Origin: Salinicola salarius
GTDB taxonomy: Bacteria; Pseudomonadota; Gammaproteobacteria; Pseudomonadales; Halomonadaceae
Direction: 5' to 3'
NCBI RefSeq assembly: GCF_003206135.1
Contig: NZ_PZJT01000002.1
Coordinates: forward strand, 46,480-110,479
Length of the DNA: 64,000 bases
Of this stretch, positions 1 through 8,166 are shown piece by piece; position 1 is the stretch's first letter, and the number at the start of each line of letters is the position of its first letter. Both the position numbers and the translations under genes were made by a program. The notes under the pieces are model-generated. The model was not told the origin of the DNA, ran no database searches, and worked only from the letters and a program-made list of their open reading frames with translations.

Positions 1-198
1 CTCTTCGGCGAAATGCATGGCGTCGCAGTGAGAACCGCCATTGCCGCAGGCGAGAACCTTGCCACCGGCTTTGAAGCGTGCCGCCAACAGCTCCGCCGCC
101 TGAGCGACCGCTTCCAACTGGGCTTCATCCTGACTGAAGCGGGAAAGCACGTCGGCGGCTTCGTTCATCTGGTCTCGTACGATCTCTTTCAATTCCAC
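1..198 (-). CDS. gmhA: Phosphoheptose isomerase GmhA, N-terminal part (gene runs off the window)
   Basis: The 66 visible codons give the N-terminus of a SIS-domain sugar isomerase. The stretch [20 protein letters not shown] (about residues 42-61) matches GmhA, which converts sedoheptulose 7-phosphate to heptose phosphate for LPS inner core synthesis. The [13 protein letters not shown] ending favours GmhA over its paralogue DiaA. The start is a GTG at 198-196 preceded by AAGGAAG about 8 nt upstream. The frame is open to the window edge, so about two thirds of the protein lies outside. The assignment is from family knowledge of the E. coli protein. Confidence 0.9.
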   Translation of the reverse strand, partial: MELKEIVRDQMNEAADVLSRFSQDEAQLEAVAQAAELLAARFKAGGKVLACGNGGSHCDAMHFAEE

Positions 199-367
199 GG
201 AGGCTTCCTTTGGGCTGGCATTGCTGACGAGGATAGCAAGCCTAAACACCCGAGGCCCTCGATGCGGTAATGCAGCGCCTGGGATAGTCATTCGTCATCT
301 TGTCAGCCTGAGGTGAGCGCCGCACACTCTCGAGTTCCCGCGAGCCCACCTTCAGCATGGATACCCC

Positions 368-1111
368 GTGACTTTCGAGACGATTCTGATCATCGCCTGT
401 GCCTATTTCGTGGCCGCCTTCGTCAAAGGGGCGACGGGCCTTGGGTTCTCGACATCCGCGTTGCCCATCCTCGCGCTTGGCCTGGGCCTGAAATCCGCCA
501 TGCCGCTGGTCATCATTCCCTCGCTGGTCAGCAATGCCCTCGTTATGCGGCAGGCAGGGTACTTCGGCGAGACGATCCGGCGCTTCTGGCCCATGTTCCT
601 CGCTACTATTCCGGGCTTGCTGCTGGGCCTCGCCGTGCTGGATCTTATCGACAGCCTCATTGCCGGAGCGGTACTGGGCGTGGTCCTGATCAGCTACGGG
701 GCTTTTACGCTGTTTCGCCCAGGGCGGCCGATGTCGGAGAGCCTGGGCCGGAAGCTCGCGCCAGTCTCGGGCTTTCTCACGGGGCTGGTCAATGGCATGA
801 CCGGATCCCAAGTAATGCCGGTGCTGCCGTTCCTGCTCGCGCTCCAGCTCGATCCCAAGCGGTTCATCCAGGCGATCAACATCTCCTTCAGCCTGTCGAG
901 CATCATCATGGCGGTGGGCCTGGCGAAGCTCGGCCTCATGACGGTCGAATCGATCTGGATCTCGCTGCTGGGGCTGATACCCGTCTATGCCGGCACCCGA
1001 ATCGGCGGCATCGTGCGCCAGCGGATGGACGCCGCCACGTTCCGCCAAGTGGTCCTGCTGATGCTGATCGCCTTCGGCGTGGTGCTGGTCAGCAAGACCG
1101 CCCTAGCTTAG
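368..1111 (+). CDS. TauE/SafE family sulfite exporter-like membrane protein
   Basis: This 247-residue protein is almost entirely hydrophobic, with about eight membrane segments in two similar halves. The first helix is followed by VKGATGLGFS (around residues 19-28), and the second half repeats the pattern with GLVNGMTGSQVMPVLP, the signature layout of TauE/SafE (DUF81) permeases. Members export sulfite, sulfoacetate or other organic anions; the substrate here cannot be read from sequence. The start is GTG at 368. It stands alone between gmhA on the other strand and a gene-poor stretch. Confidence 0.85.
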   Translation: MTFETILIIACAYFVAAFVKGATGLGFSTSALPILALGLGLKSAMPLVIIPSLVSNALVMRQAGYFGETIRRFWPMFLATIPGLLLGLAVLDLIDSLIAGAVLGVVLISYGAFTLFRPGRPMSESLGRKLAPVSGFLTGLVNGMTGSQVMPVLPFLLALQLDPKRFIQAINISFSLSSIIMAVGLAKLGLMTVESIWISLLGLIPVYAGTRIGGIVRQRMDAATFRQVVLLMLIAFGVVLVSKTALA

Positions 1112-1861
1112 TGCTTGGCTCTAGAGGGCCGACATCGACTCGATAGCCCCCGACGGCCATAGGCTCCCCATCTGCGCGCAGGCAAACGCCTATCCCATTC
1201 CCGCTACGCTCGACGCTATCGGCCAAGCCGGGGTAGGGCGAGAAGTGCTCAAGCATGGCCATCCATAAGCCGATAGGGAAAGAAAGGTTCCCGAGTCGAC
1301 CCGAGGAAGCCGGAATGTTCCAAGAACGTCACAGGTTAGGCGGTTGTGGCCACTCCAGGGCGCTGGATGCCCCCGGCTGCGCCCTTCACCGCCGGCGCGC
1401 TGTCGACTCCCCGCCCCGCCTGCGCGCTAAATGGGTCGGTTTTGATGCAGCGTTGCAGATGGCTCCAAGCCGCGCCAGCACTGGGGCGGCGGGCAGTTTT
1501 GTAGCCCTAGAAAATCATGCGGAATGTTGCGTTTTGCAGTCCACTCGACGAAAGGCGGGAGGCGTTGGATAGAGAAGGGAAACGAAATGTGTCAGATTGA
1601 TACGAAAGGTATTCCTGAGAGGGGTTGAGAGGTCTACCAGGTTCCGCACGAGGGGGCGTGCAGGAAAAGGCCGCAGGATTGTTTGGTAATGTTAAACAGC
1701 AATCTTTAATCAGCATTCACGTTAAGATCAGGCGGTTAAGGTGGCGGCAGAAGAATGTCAAACGCGCGCGCTTGTTCTAGTGAAAAGACGCGCCTTCTAC
1801 CTAATAATTGTTACATGATTACAACCTTAAACATCCAGTTCCAATTAAATAAGTGTTGGCT
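1112..1861. other. Gene-poor stretch with GC-to-AT composition switch (left edge of island)
   Basis: I find no convincing gene here. Up to about 1690 the sequence is GC-rich like the core genome, with only short open frames of unlikely composition. From about 1690 it becomes AT-rich and stays so through hamB. The switch is the left boundary of the defence island. I saw no integrase, IS end, tRNA or obvious direct repeat with the right edge near 5292. Confidence 0.5.
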
Positions 1862-2611
1862 ATGAATGACGAAGCAATTAAAAATCTATTGACCAATGTT
1901 GAGTCTTTAGTAAATCACACTTGTCACTTCACGTTTGATTTAACCAAGCCAGAGGGCAAAACCCACAAAGGCGTATGCATAAACTATACAGACTTGCAGG
2001 AAAGAAGAAATGATTTTCTAAGGGAGTTGAAAAACACGGTATGTAGTTGGGTTTATGGCAAAGAAAAATACAGCACTCTTTTTCAAAAAGAACTAGCGAA
2101 AAGAGGCCATGACTATCAAAATGCTTCATCTCATATAGATAGTTTGGCACGAGACAAATTCAGGAAGGGAATTCCACAAGGTCAATTTGGTGAATTATTG
2201 TTATTCAATTTTCTGCAATATTTTTTCAAAGCTCCTGCCTTGTTAAGAAAAATGCCTTTGACTACTAGTAGAGGTCACGAGCGTTTTGGAGCCGATGCAA
2301 TTCATTACAGGAAAATCGATGGAGAAAACATTATTTTCATCGGAGAATCCAAAGCATATAGGTCAAATTATAGATTTAAACAAGCATTTGCCGAATCTCT
2401 CAGCAGCATAGTTGACGCTTACGGCTCTTTACAGGAAGAGTTGTTATTATATACATATGATGACTTCATTGACCCACAACTACAAGATATCGCTGAGAAA
2501 CTTAAAGATGGCGAGCTAGAGAATGTAAGATATGAACTTGTCTGCTTAATCTCTTATAATGAGTTAAAAAGTCCTCTTGCTAAATGTGAAAAAGAAATAA
2601 AAAAAAGATAG
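1862..2611 (+). CDS. hamA: Hachiman/AbpAB-type DUF1837 nuclease subunit HamA (zero-frame part, stops early)
   Basis: The frame encodes a DUF1837 protein, the nuclease subunit of Hachiman (HamA) and AbpAB (AbpA) anti-phage systems. PD-(D/E)XK-like residues are visible: E111 in GQFGELLLF, D145 in GADAIHY and E162-S-K164 in GESKAY. The ATG at 1862 is taken as start; in-frame GTG (1853) and TTG (1856) are alternatives, and no strong ribosome site is seen. The zero frame ends at TAG 2609-2611 right after an A8 run, 137 bp before hamB. The -1 frame continues the protein for 48 codons, so this product (249 residues) lacks the family's C-terminal strand unless slippage occurs. Codon use is AT-rich, unlike the flanks, indicating horizontal acquisition. 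Confidence 0.85.
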   Translation: MNDEAIKNLLTNVESLVNHTCHFTFDLTKPEGKTHKGVCINYTDLQERRNDFLRELKNTVCSWVYGKEKYSTLFQKELAKRGHDYQNASSHIDSLARDKFRKGIPQGQFGELLLFNFLQYFFKAPALLRKMPLTTSRGHERFGADAIHYRKIDGENIIFIGESKAYRSNYRFKQAFAESLSSIVDAYGSLQEELLLYTYDDFIDPQLQDIAEKLKDGELENVRYELVCLISYNELKSPLAKCEKEIKKR

Positions 2612-2751
2612 AAACCATAATTAATGAAAGATTTTCATCATTAGGTTTGGATGTAACGAAAGATATAAGTCGGACATTGATTGAAAGAGTTCACTATATC
2701 GTGTTTCCTTTTTGGGATTTTGATGGGATGTTGGAAGGTTTTGATTCATGA
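2599..2751 (+). other. hamA: A8 slippery site and -1 frame C-terminal extension of hamA
   Basis: Bases 2599-2606 are eight A. In the zero frame they read A AAA AAA, the canonical -1 slippery heptamer, followed by G. Shifting by -1 at 2605 opens a frame of 48 sense codons ending at TGA 2749-2751. It encodes a plausible end of HamA, including ERVHYIVFPFWDFDG, resembling the last strand of DUF1837 proteins. The TGA overlaps the hamB ATG (ATGA), as expected for translationally coupled partners. Full-length product would be about 296 residues. This is either programmed frameshifting, transcriptional slippage on the A-run, or a one-base deletion that inactivated the gene. Confidence 0.8.
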
Positions 2752-5291
2752 CTAATATATCCTACTCACAAAAAGAGATTGTAAATAATCTTTTAAAGGT
2801 TGAGCATAAAAATTATGCAGCCACCCTGGGGCTGGTCGATGCTCCTACAATTCATCTTGAGAGAAAGGAGTTGGCAGAAGCCATATCGGTCGTTGATAGG
2901 CTATCGAGAAATGATCAAGAGTTTGCAAAGCGAGTTGCAATATTGACGATTGCTTTATCTTGGGAATACTCAAACAAGGATTACAAAGACTCTTTACGAG
3001 AAATATTTGTCACAGCATTGACTCGGATGGGTATAGCTCCATCAACAGTGTTAGTTGATGAAGGCTACAAAAATGAAGGCATCTACAGTCCATTTGGTAG
3101 TTACATCAGTAAACTTTCAGTTATTGCAAATCAATTAAAATATGAAGTTGATATTTACGACAAGACTTACCTGTTAACAGATTTCCAGAAGAACGTTTGG
3201 GACTCTATTGACACCAACAAAGTTGTTTGCATATCAGCTCCAACGTCAGCTGGAAAATCATTTTCAATATACTTAAAAATTATCCAAAAGCTGACGCAGG
3301 AATATAAAAGCGTAGTGTATGTTGTTCCTACAATAAGTCTTGTAAATCAAGTAACAAAAGACCTTTCAAACTTGGTGAAAGAATTTAATTTTCGTGACGT
3401 AGAAATATATACTCACATTCAAGAAAAACAGCCAGAAAAGTATATATATGTGTTAACGCAAGAGAGAGCTATATCAGGGTTCAGTGAAGAAGCTCATTTC
3501 CAAAATCTAGACATGCTAATTGTAGATGAAGTTCAAAATATTGAACGTGTTGCGAATGATGGTGATCAAAGATCAAAAATATTATATGACTTTCTAAAGG
3601 AAATAAAGCATCACACCAATACGAAAAGAATTATTCTAAGTGGGCCTAGGCTAAAAAACGTAGGAAATCTCGGGTTTGATATATTTGATCAAGTCTCATA
3701 TCAGGCAGAAACGAAAGTACCACCAGTAGTCAACATTACTTATTCAGTGTCAAAATGCAAGGGGAGGTTCTATTTCAATCAATACAGTGATATTTCCGAA
3801 GAGCCAAGTTCTATTATTATTCAGCACAATGAACAGATTAAAGGCTTAGGGGGTACACTATATAACGACAATTTTCACAGCTATCTAGATTTTATAATCG
3901 GCCGCATAAAAAACAAAAGTAATTTGATATTTTCACCAACCGCTAACCAAGCACGAAAGACTGCCATTTACTTGGCTAATAATGCACCTGTTGAAAATAG
4001 AGAGCAAGTTGAGTCGCTGGCTGAATATATTGCAGAGTTCGTTCATAAAGACTATGACTTGGTTGGGCTAGTGCGGCATGGAGTCGCTTATCATACTGGC
4101 AAACTTCCACTTCATATTCGCTCTGCTATCGAAGACTCATTTTCAAGTGGTATTGTAAATAACATTGTTTGTACTACTACATTGATGCAGGGTGTTAATT
4201 TCCCGGCTTCAAACATAATTGTAAGGAACCCATATCTTTTTACCAGGAGAATAAAAGATAGAGAAAATGTTAAGTTGTCGAACTATGAGTTTTCAAACTT
4301 ACGGGGGCGAGCAGGAAGGCTTCTTAAAGAGTTTATTGGTAGGACAATCGTGCTCGATGAATCTTCGTTTGAAATAGAACAAGAGAACGAAGCTCTTTTT
4401 GAATTCACCGAAAAAGAACTAAGTACGGGCTACAGTGAGTACTACGAGAGATTTAGAGAAAATATAGATAGTGCGATTGGAAACGACGCTTTTGTAGAAG
4501 ATGGCAAAGAGAAGTATCTCGTCACATATATAAGGCAAACTATATATAGGCATGGGGAGAACAGTTATGCTCGCCTGCAAGAAGTAGGTATAAATATGAG
4601 TAGAGAGCAAATACAAAAAAATATAAAGACTCTAGATTCCTTGAGTGTTCCACCTAGTGTTGTATATAAGAATAGGTATTGGGACCCATATGATCTTGAA
4701 GTCATGTATCAGAGGCTGAAAAATAACATGATTGTTAAGTTGCCGGACAATATATGGCATAGAAATACTCTTAATTCTTTAAAAAGCGCAGCTATAACAC
4801 TCTCTCAAATTATGCCTTATTACTTTAACCGGTATATCTCCAATCCAACGAAAGATAGTGAGCAACTAGGTAAGTATATCTGGAGCATTTGTAAATATGC
4901 TACAGATTGGGGGAGAGAAAAGCTCCTTAGAGATATATTAAGGGAACGTGATTTTACCGATGATGCTAGTGATCAAATAGATAATGCAGTGAAAATCATC
5001 ACATCCAAAGTGTGTTTTGGTTTGCCTATGCTACTTAAGCCATTATCGGATATGTCTGAAGGTGAGAACTCCATACTAAGTGTTATTGAGAATGGAGCTC
5101 ACACTAAGGTAACTAAATACCTTATCGCAAAAGGAATCCCAAGGGATACTGCTATATATATTAAGCAAACTGCCCTGGCAGATATTGATCAAGAAGAGCC
5201 TGACCACCGTCAAATACAGAAAAAAATCTCAGATTTAAGAGGTCATGTTTCACCTTGGATATTCAGTCAGATCGAAAGTGCAGGCATGTAA
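2748..5291 (+). CDS. hamB: Hachiman/AbpAB-type SF2 helicase HamB
   Basis: This 847-residue protein is a superfamily 2, Ski2-like helicase. Motifs in order: a Q-like DFQKNVWDSI near residue 145, Walker A APTSAGKS with K170, motif Ia VVPTISLVNQ near 192-201, motif II DEVQ at 260-263, motif V TTLMQGVNFPA and motif VI RGRAGR at 519-524. In Hachiman systems HamB surveys DNA and controls the HamA nuclease. Its ATG overlaps the stop of the -1 frame of hamA. The gene is AT-rich with no gene on either side of the pair, suggesting a transferred two-gene cassette. It is intact. AbpB of E. coli is the alternative name for the same kind of protein. Confidence 0.88.
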   Translation: MTNISYSQKEIVNNLLKVEHKNYAATLGLVDAPTIHLERKELAEAISVVDRLSRNDQEFAKRVAILTIALSWEYSNKDYKDSLREIFVTALTRMGIAPSTVLVDEGYKNEGIYSPFGSYISKLSVIANQLKYEVDIYDKTYLLTDFQKNVWDSIDTNKVVCISAPTSAGKSFSIYLKIIQKLTQEYKSVVYVVPTISLVNQVTKDLSNLVKEFNFRDVEIYTHIQEKQPEKYIYVLTQERAISGFSEEAHFQNLDMLIVDEVQNIERVANDGDQRSKILYDFLKEIKHHTNTKRIILSGPRLKNVGNLGFDIFDQVSYQAETKVPPVVNITYSVSKCKGRFYFNQYSDISEEPSSIIIQHNEQIKGLGGTLYNDNFHSYLDFIIGRIKNKSNLIFSPTANQARKTAIYLANNAPVENREQVESLAEYIAEFVHKDYDLVGLVRHGVAYHTGKLPLHIRSAIEDSFSSGIVNNIVCTTTLMQGVNFPASNIIVRNPYLFTRRIKDRENVKLSNYEFSNLRGRAGRLLKEFIGRTIVLDESSFEIEQENEALFEFTEKELSTGYSEYYERFRENIDSAIGNDAFVEDGKEKYLVTYIRQTIYRHGENSYARLQEVGINMSREQIQKNIKTLDSLSVPPSVVYKNRYWDPYDLEVMYQRLKNNMIVKLPDNIWHRNTLNSLKSAAITLSQIMPYYFNRYISNPTKDSEQLGKYIWSICKYATDWGREKLLRDILRERDFTDDASDQIDNAVKIITSKVCFGLPMLLKPLSDMSEGENSILSVIENGAHTKVTKYLIAKGIPRDTAIYIKQTALADIDQEEPDHRQIQKKISDLRGHVSPWIFSQIESAGM

Positions 5292-5598
5292 CAGGTAAAT
5301 TCAGGTGACGCCCTTGGCGCGCCTGATTTAGCTATTAGATCAGCGCCGACTCCACGTCTGGTACTGATCGTAAGCTGCCTCGAAGCCAGCTGCCGTGCCG
5401 CAGGAGGAAGCAGCCGCCGATTGCAACCGATGGTATAGAGAATGGTATACAACTTTGCTTTCGTGGCGATCTATGCCTCTGAGATCAATAGGTTATATAG
5501 TTTTAATGATCCTGCTTCGGGCGACAATCCGGCCACGCTACCATGTGCTGCCTAACGAACGACTATCTACTTTCGATAACCGCCTACAAGGAAACGAC
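5292..5598. other. Right edge of island and lysE upstream region
   Basis: Composition returns to GC-rich immediately after the hamB stop. At about 5320-5347 CTGAT and ATCAG arms flank a short loop and could form a weak hairpin after hamB. Two copies of ATGGTATA lie at about 5432-5450, the second within GTATAC, which could be a regulator site for lysE; I cannot name the regulator. An upstream in-frame ATG at 5395 exists for lysE, but the encoded extension looks non-coding. No gene is supported here. Confidence 0.35.
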
Positions 5599-6222
5599 AT
5601 GGAGTGGGATTTCCTGCTGGTGTTCCTGCCAGCCTGCTTCGCGCTGAACATGGCGTTCGGCCCCAACAATTTGCTGGCGACAACGAACGCGGCTCGTGTC
5701 GGGCCGCTGAAGGCGATCATCGCTTCGTCGGGGCGGATCGCTGCGTTCACTCCCATGATTGCCATCGCGGGCGTCGGCCTGGGCACGTTGCTGACGACTT
5801 CCATGTGGTTTTTCATCGTCGTGAAGTGGGCGGGGGCGCTGTACCTGGCATGGCTCGGGCTCAAGCTGCTGATGAGCAAGCCGCAGTCGGCGATCATCGA
5901 AGGCGGGCAGCCCCAGTCGATGCGTTCGCTGATCCGTCAGGAATTTCTGGTGGCGGCCGGCAATCCCAAGGCGATCCTGATCTTTACTGCGTTCCTGCCG
6001 CAGTTCGTGGTGCCCGAACACTATGCCTTGAGCTTCATCATTACAGGTGCGCTGTTTCTGGTCATGGAAGTCGTGGCGATCGCGATCTATGCCGTGCTGG
6101 GCAGCAAGATCGGCCGTTATCTGCGCAATGGCAAGGCGATGCAGTGGTTCAACCGCGTCAGTGGTGCGCTGATGGTCGTCTTCAGCATCGGCTTGCTGGC
6201 GATGAAGCGGCCAGCTGGCTGA
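5599..6222 (+). CDS. LysE family amino acid exporter
   Basis: The 207-residue product is a six-helix membrane protein of the LysE/RhtB family. The N-terminal helix ends in NMAFGPNNLLATTNAARVG, corresponding to the GPn motif of the family, and ALYLAWLGLKLL and GNPKAILIFTAFLPQF are further family hallmarks. Members export basic or hydroxylated amino acids; substrate is not predictable here. The ATG at 5599 is preferred over 5395 because AAGGAA sits 9 nt upstream and the first membrane helix begins there. It is probably monocistronic. Confidence 0.88.
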   Translation: MEWDFLLVFLPACFALNMAFGPNNLLATTNAARVGPLKAIIASSGRIAAFTPMIAIAGVGLGTLLTTSMWFFIVVKWAGALYLAWLGLKLLMSKPQSAIIEGGQPQSMRSLIRQEFLVAAGNPKAILIFTAFLPQFVVPEHYALSFIITGALFLVMEVVAIAIYAVLGSKIGRYLRNGKAMQWFNRVSGALMVVFSIGLLAMKRPAG

Positions 6223-6549
6223 GATCGCCTCCTGCGGCCTTCTCGATGCCCGGCCATGGCGGCGAACGGCGCCCGTATGCCGCTTGTGGTTCAGCGTCGC
6301 GCCCCGGCTCCGGGCTTATTCGGGCTTAGGCGAAAGGCTGCGATGGCATCTTTTTGGTTTTCGATGAACATAGCTGTTGACTAACACCTGACGAGAGCGC
6401 AGACTGGCGATCAGTTGGTTAGCAAGTCGCATATTGTCAGTTGCACTCGAATCATTCGGTAGCCTGGTTATATCCCCTTGTTTTACCCACTATCTCGGGT
6501 AGCACCCGGCAATCGTAATTACGCGCTAAGCGCATAAGGAATTCGGAAC
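6223..6549. other. Long leader/promoter region of the cold-shock gene
   Basis: No gene is supported. The stretch becomes less GC-rich towards the csp start. Possible -35 elements (TTGACT near 6375, TTGCAC near 6442) and an AT-rich TTATAT near 6468 are visible, but spacing does not settle a promoter. A leader of 100 nt or more is typical for cold-shock genes, whose 5' UTR folds differently at low temperature. AAGGAATTCGGAAC precedes the ATG and supplies the ribosome site. Confidence 0.35.
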
Positions 6550-6753
6550 ATGGCAACTGGCACAGTTAAGTGGTTCAACGACACTAAAGGCTTTGGCTTC
6601 ATTTCTCCGGCAGACGGTGGCGACGACCTGTTCGCACACTTCTCCGAGATCCAGGCTGACGGCTTCAAGTCTCTGCAGGACGGTCAGGAAGTTTCTTTCG
6701 ACGTCACTCAGGGCAAGAAAGGTCTTCAGGCTGCTAACATCAAGCCGCTCTAA
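6550..6753 (+). CDS. CspA-family cold-shock RNA chaperone
   Basis: The 67-residue protein is a single cold-shock domain of standard length. RNP1 is KGFGFIS (residues 13-19) and RNP2 corresponds to DLFAHFS (26-32), the aromatic patch that stacks on single-stranded RNA or DNA. Such proteins melt mRNA secondary structure and act as antiterminators; some paralogues are constitutive. AAGGAATTCGG upstream of the ATG is a good ribosome site. A strong intrinsic terminator follows at 6797. Which Csp paralogue it is cannot be decided. Confidence 0.95.
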   Translation: MATGTVKWFNDTKGFGFISPADGGDDLFAHFSEIQADGFKSLQDGQEVSFDVTQGKKGLQAANIKPL

Positions 6754-6796
6754 GACTTCCGGTAGATCCTTCGCCCTAGGGCGATAGAGCTTCCAG

Positions 6797-6830
6797 CACC
6801 AAGGCCCGCTAACGCGGGCCTTGGTGTTTT
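6797..6830 (+). terminator. Rho-independent terminator of the csp gene
   Basis: A perfect 13-bp stem (caccaaggcccgc and its complement) with loop TAAC is followed by TTTT. It lies 43 nt after the csp stop. Confidence 0.92.
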
Positions 6831-6860
6831 CGCGTGCGTGAAATGTGGCATTCACATGAA

Positions 6861-6889
6861 GCGAGTCAGCCGATCACTCGGCTGGCTCG
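6861..6889 (-). terminator. Probable terminator of rpmE2
   Basis: A hairpin with arms CGAGCCAGCCGA and TCGGCTGACTCG (minus strand, one mismatch) lies just after the rpmE2 stop. No clear U-tract follows, so strength is uncertain. Confidence 0.5.
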
Positions 6890-6911
6890 TTGTCGTTGGG
6901 GAAGGCTCGGC

Positions 6912-7175
6912 TCAGCTCTGGCGGCGCGATGCGATGCTGCCGAACCGGCGCTTGAACTGCGCGGCGCGGCCTTCGGTGCCGACTTCGCGCTGCTTGCCGG
7001 TATAGAACGGGTGGGAGGCAGAGGAGATATCGAGGTGAACGAGAGGGTAGGTGTTGCCATCTTCCCACTCGATGGTTTCCGTCGATGTCATGGTCGAGCC
7101 AATCTTGAAGTATTGATTGACGCTGGTGTCGTGGAAGATGACCTGGCGATAGTCGGGATGGATGCCTGCTTTCAT
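6912..7175 (-). CDS. rpmE2: Ribosomal protein L31 type B (zinc-independent paralogue)
   Basis: The 87-residue product begins MKAGIHPDY and contains [11 protein letters not shown] and a basic tail, the pattern of L31 type B (YkgM-like). It has no CxxC zinc-binding cysteines, so it is the zinc-free form that replaces the normal L31 on ribosomes when zinc is scarce. A GAAAGGAG ribosome site precedes the ATG. A near-perfect Zur operator lies 27 nt upstream of the start codon, which fits zinc repression. The zinc-binding L31 itself is not in this window. Confidence 0.95.
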   Translation of the reverse strand: MKAGIHPDYRQVIFHDTSVNQYFKIGSTMTSTETIEWEDGNTYPLVHLDISSASHPFYTGKQREVGTEGRAAQFKRRFGSIASRRQS

Positions 7176-7201
7176 GGAATTCTCCTTTCGATCGATTCGG
7201 T

Positions 7202-7220
7202 AATGTTATTACATAACATT
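7202..7220. promoter_or_regulatory. Zur box upstream of rpmE2
   Basis: AATGTTAT-TAC-ATAACATT is a perfect 8+8 palindrome that matches the gammaproteobacterial Zur consensus (ATGTTATA-type arms). It lies just upstream of rpmE2, the classic Zur target. Repression by Zn-bound Zur is inferred. Confidence 0.88.
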
Positions 7221-7333
7221 CGTTAGAGCAAATTGGCGGTTTCACCAGTAGGCACGGTCGGGCGCGTTTGTGCGAAACGGGGCGTGATCCGCTATCATCG
7301 CGTCTCCTCCCAGCAGCCAGACAGCCATCGTTC

Positions 7334-7639
7334 ATGCATAACCTCTACATTCCCGTCATTGCGATTCTGGCGGCTTTTGCCATTATCTTCGGTGGTCAGG
7401 CCATCTCGGATAGCCACGTCGACGATGACATCAAGTCATTGCTTTCAAAGCAACTTGGCGTCGACAGCGAGATCGAGTTGCAGGCAATGAAAGAGGTTCA
7501 GAAGGGCTATGGCGTGTGCGGCCTTTACCAGATCGCCGATCAGGACCAATCCTTCGCGCCTTTCTACTATAGCAAGGTCAACGAGCGCGTGACGCTGGAC
7601 GCCGAATCCGAGCGGTATCGGCGTCACTGCGGTGACTGA
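7334..7639 (+). CDS. Small membrane-anchored or exported hypothetical protein
   Basis: The 101-residue product starts with an uncleaved-looking hydrophobic segment (LYIPVIAILAAFAIIFGG, residues 4-21). A hydrophilic domain follows with YGVCGLYQ and a C-terminal HC, giving two cysteines that might pair in the periplasm. I do not recognise the family. ATG 7334 is chosen because the membrane segment begins right after it; an upstream GTG (7268) would add 22 residues. No strong ribosome site is visible for either. It faces a minus-strand gene 10 bp downstream. Confidence 0.6.
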   Translation: MHNLYIPVIAILAAFAIIFGGQAISDSHVDDDIKSLLSKQLGVDSEIELQAMKEVQKGYGVCGLYQIADQDQSFAPFYYSKVNERVTLDAESERYRRHCGD

Positions 7640-7649
7640 GGAAGAATTT

Positions 7650-7928
7650 TCAAATCTGCTGAAATCGGTCGATGCGTTCGCGAATCGCGTTCTCGGGGCC
7701 GATGAGATTCTGAAGATCGGCTTCGGTCAGCCCGATGTCCTGGTGGCCTCGAGCAATCGAGGTGTAGTTTTCCCCTTCACGAATGGCTTCTTCGACCAGT
7801 AGCGAAAGTTCCTTGCGATCATGCAGCGAGGCCGGATCGTAGCCCTGGCGCGCACGCTGGAACTGATTGGCCTGTTCTCGACGACAGCGCTGCAGCAGAC
7901 TCTCGGTGATGAATGGTGTGCTTTTCAT
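7650..7928 (-). CDS. Small hypothetical protein, charged and helical
   Basis: The 92-residue product is rich in Glu, Arg and Gln and looks fully helical and soluble, with no cysteine-based or catalytic motif I can name. A purine-rich ribosome site (GAGGGGG) lies about 8 nt before the ATG, which supports a real gene. It converges with the small plus-strand gene ending at 7639. Function is unknown. Confidence 0.55.
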   Translation of the reverse strand: MKSTPFITESLLQRCRREQANQFQRARQGYDPASLHDRKELSLLVEEAIREGENYTSIARGHQDIGLTEADLQNLIGPENAIRERIDRFQQI

Positions 7929-8166
7929 GAACCGTACCCCCTCGGCGGCGAAATTCCTCCTGAGAGTAGAACCGATTCGAAGAGCGTCACCATTGCCATT
8001 TTGGTGTAGATGCGATGCCGTCTTGCGGGCGGCAACGGCAGCGCCATGGCTTTTCCCGGCGTTGAAAGAGAAGGGCTGGCGGGTCGATTTTAGCGTTAAC
8101 GAATTTGCGGTCTTCGACCAAGGTCGGTAGGGTTTCGCCCTTCATGCCTAACGAACCGATCTGAAT

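Noticed and set aside
1507..1716. 69-residue minus-strand frame in the island edge
   Set aside because: Low-complexity composition, spans the composition switch, no convincing homologous motif.
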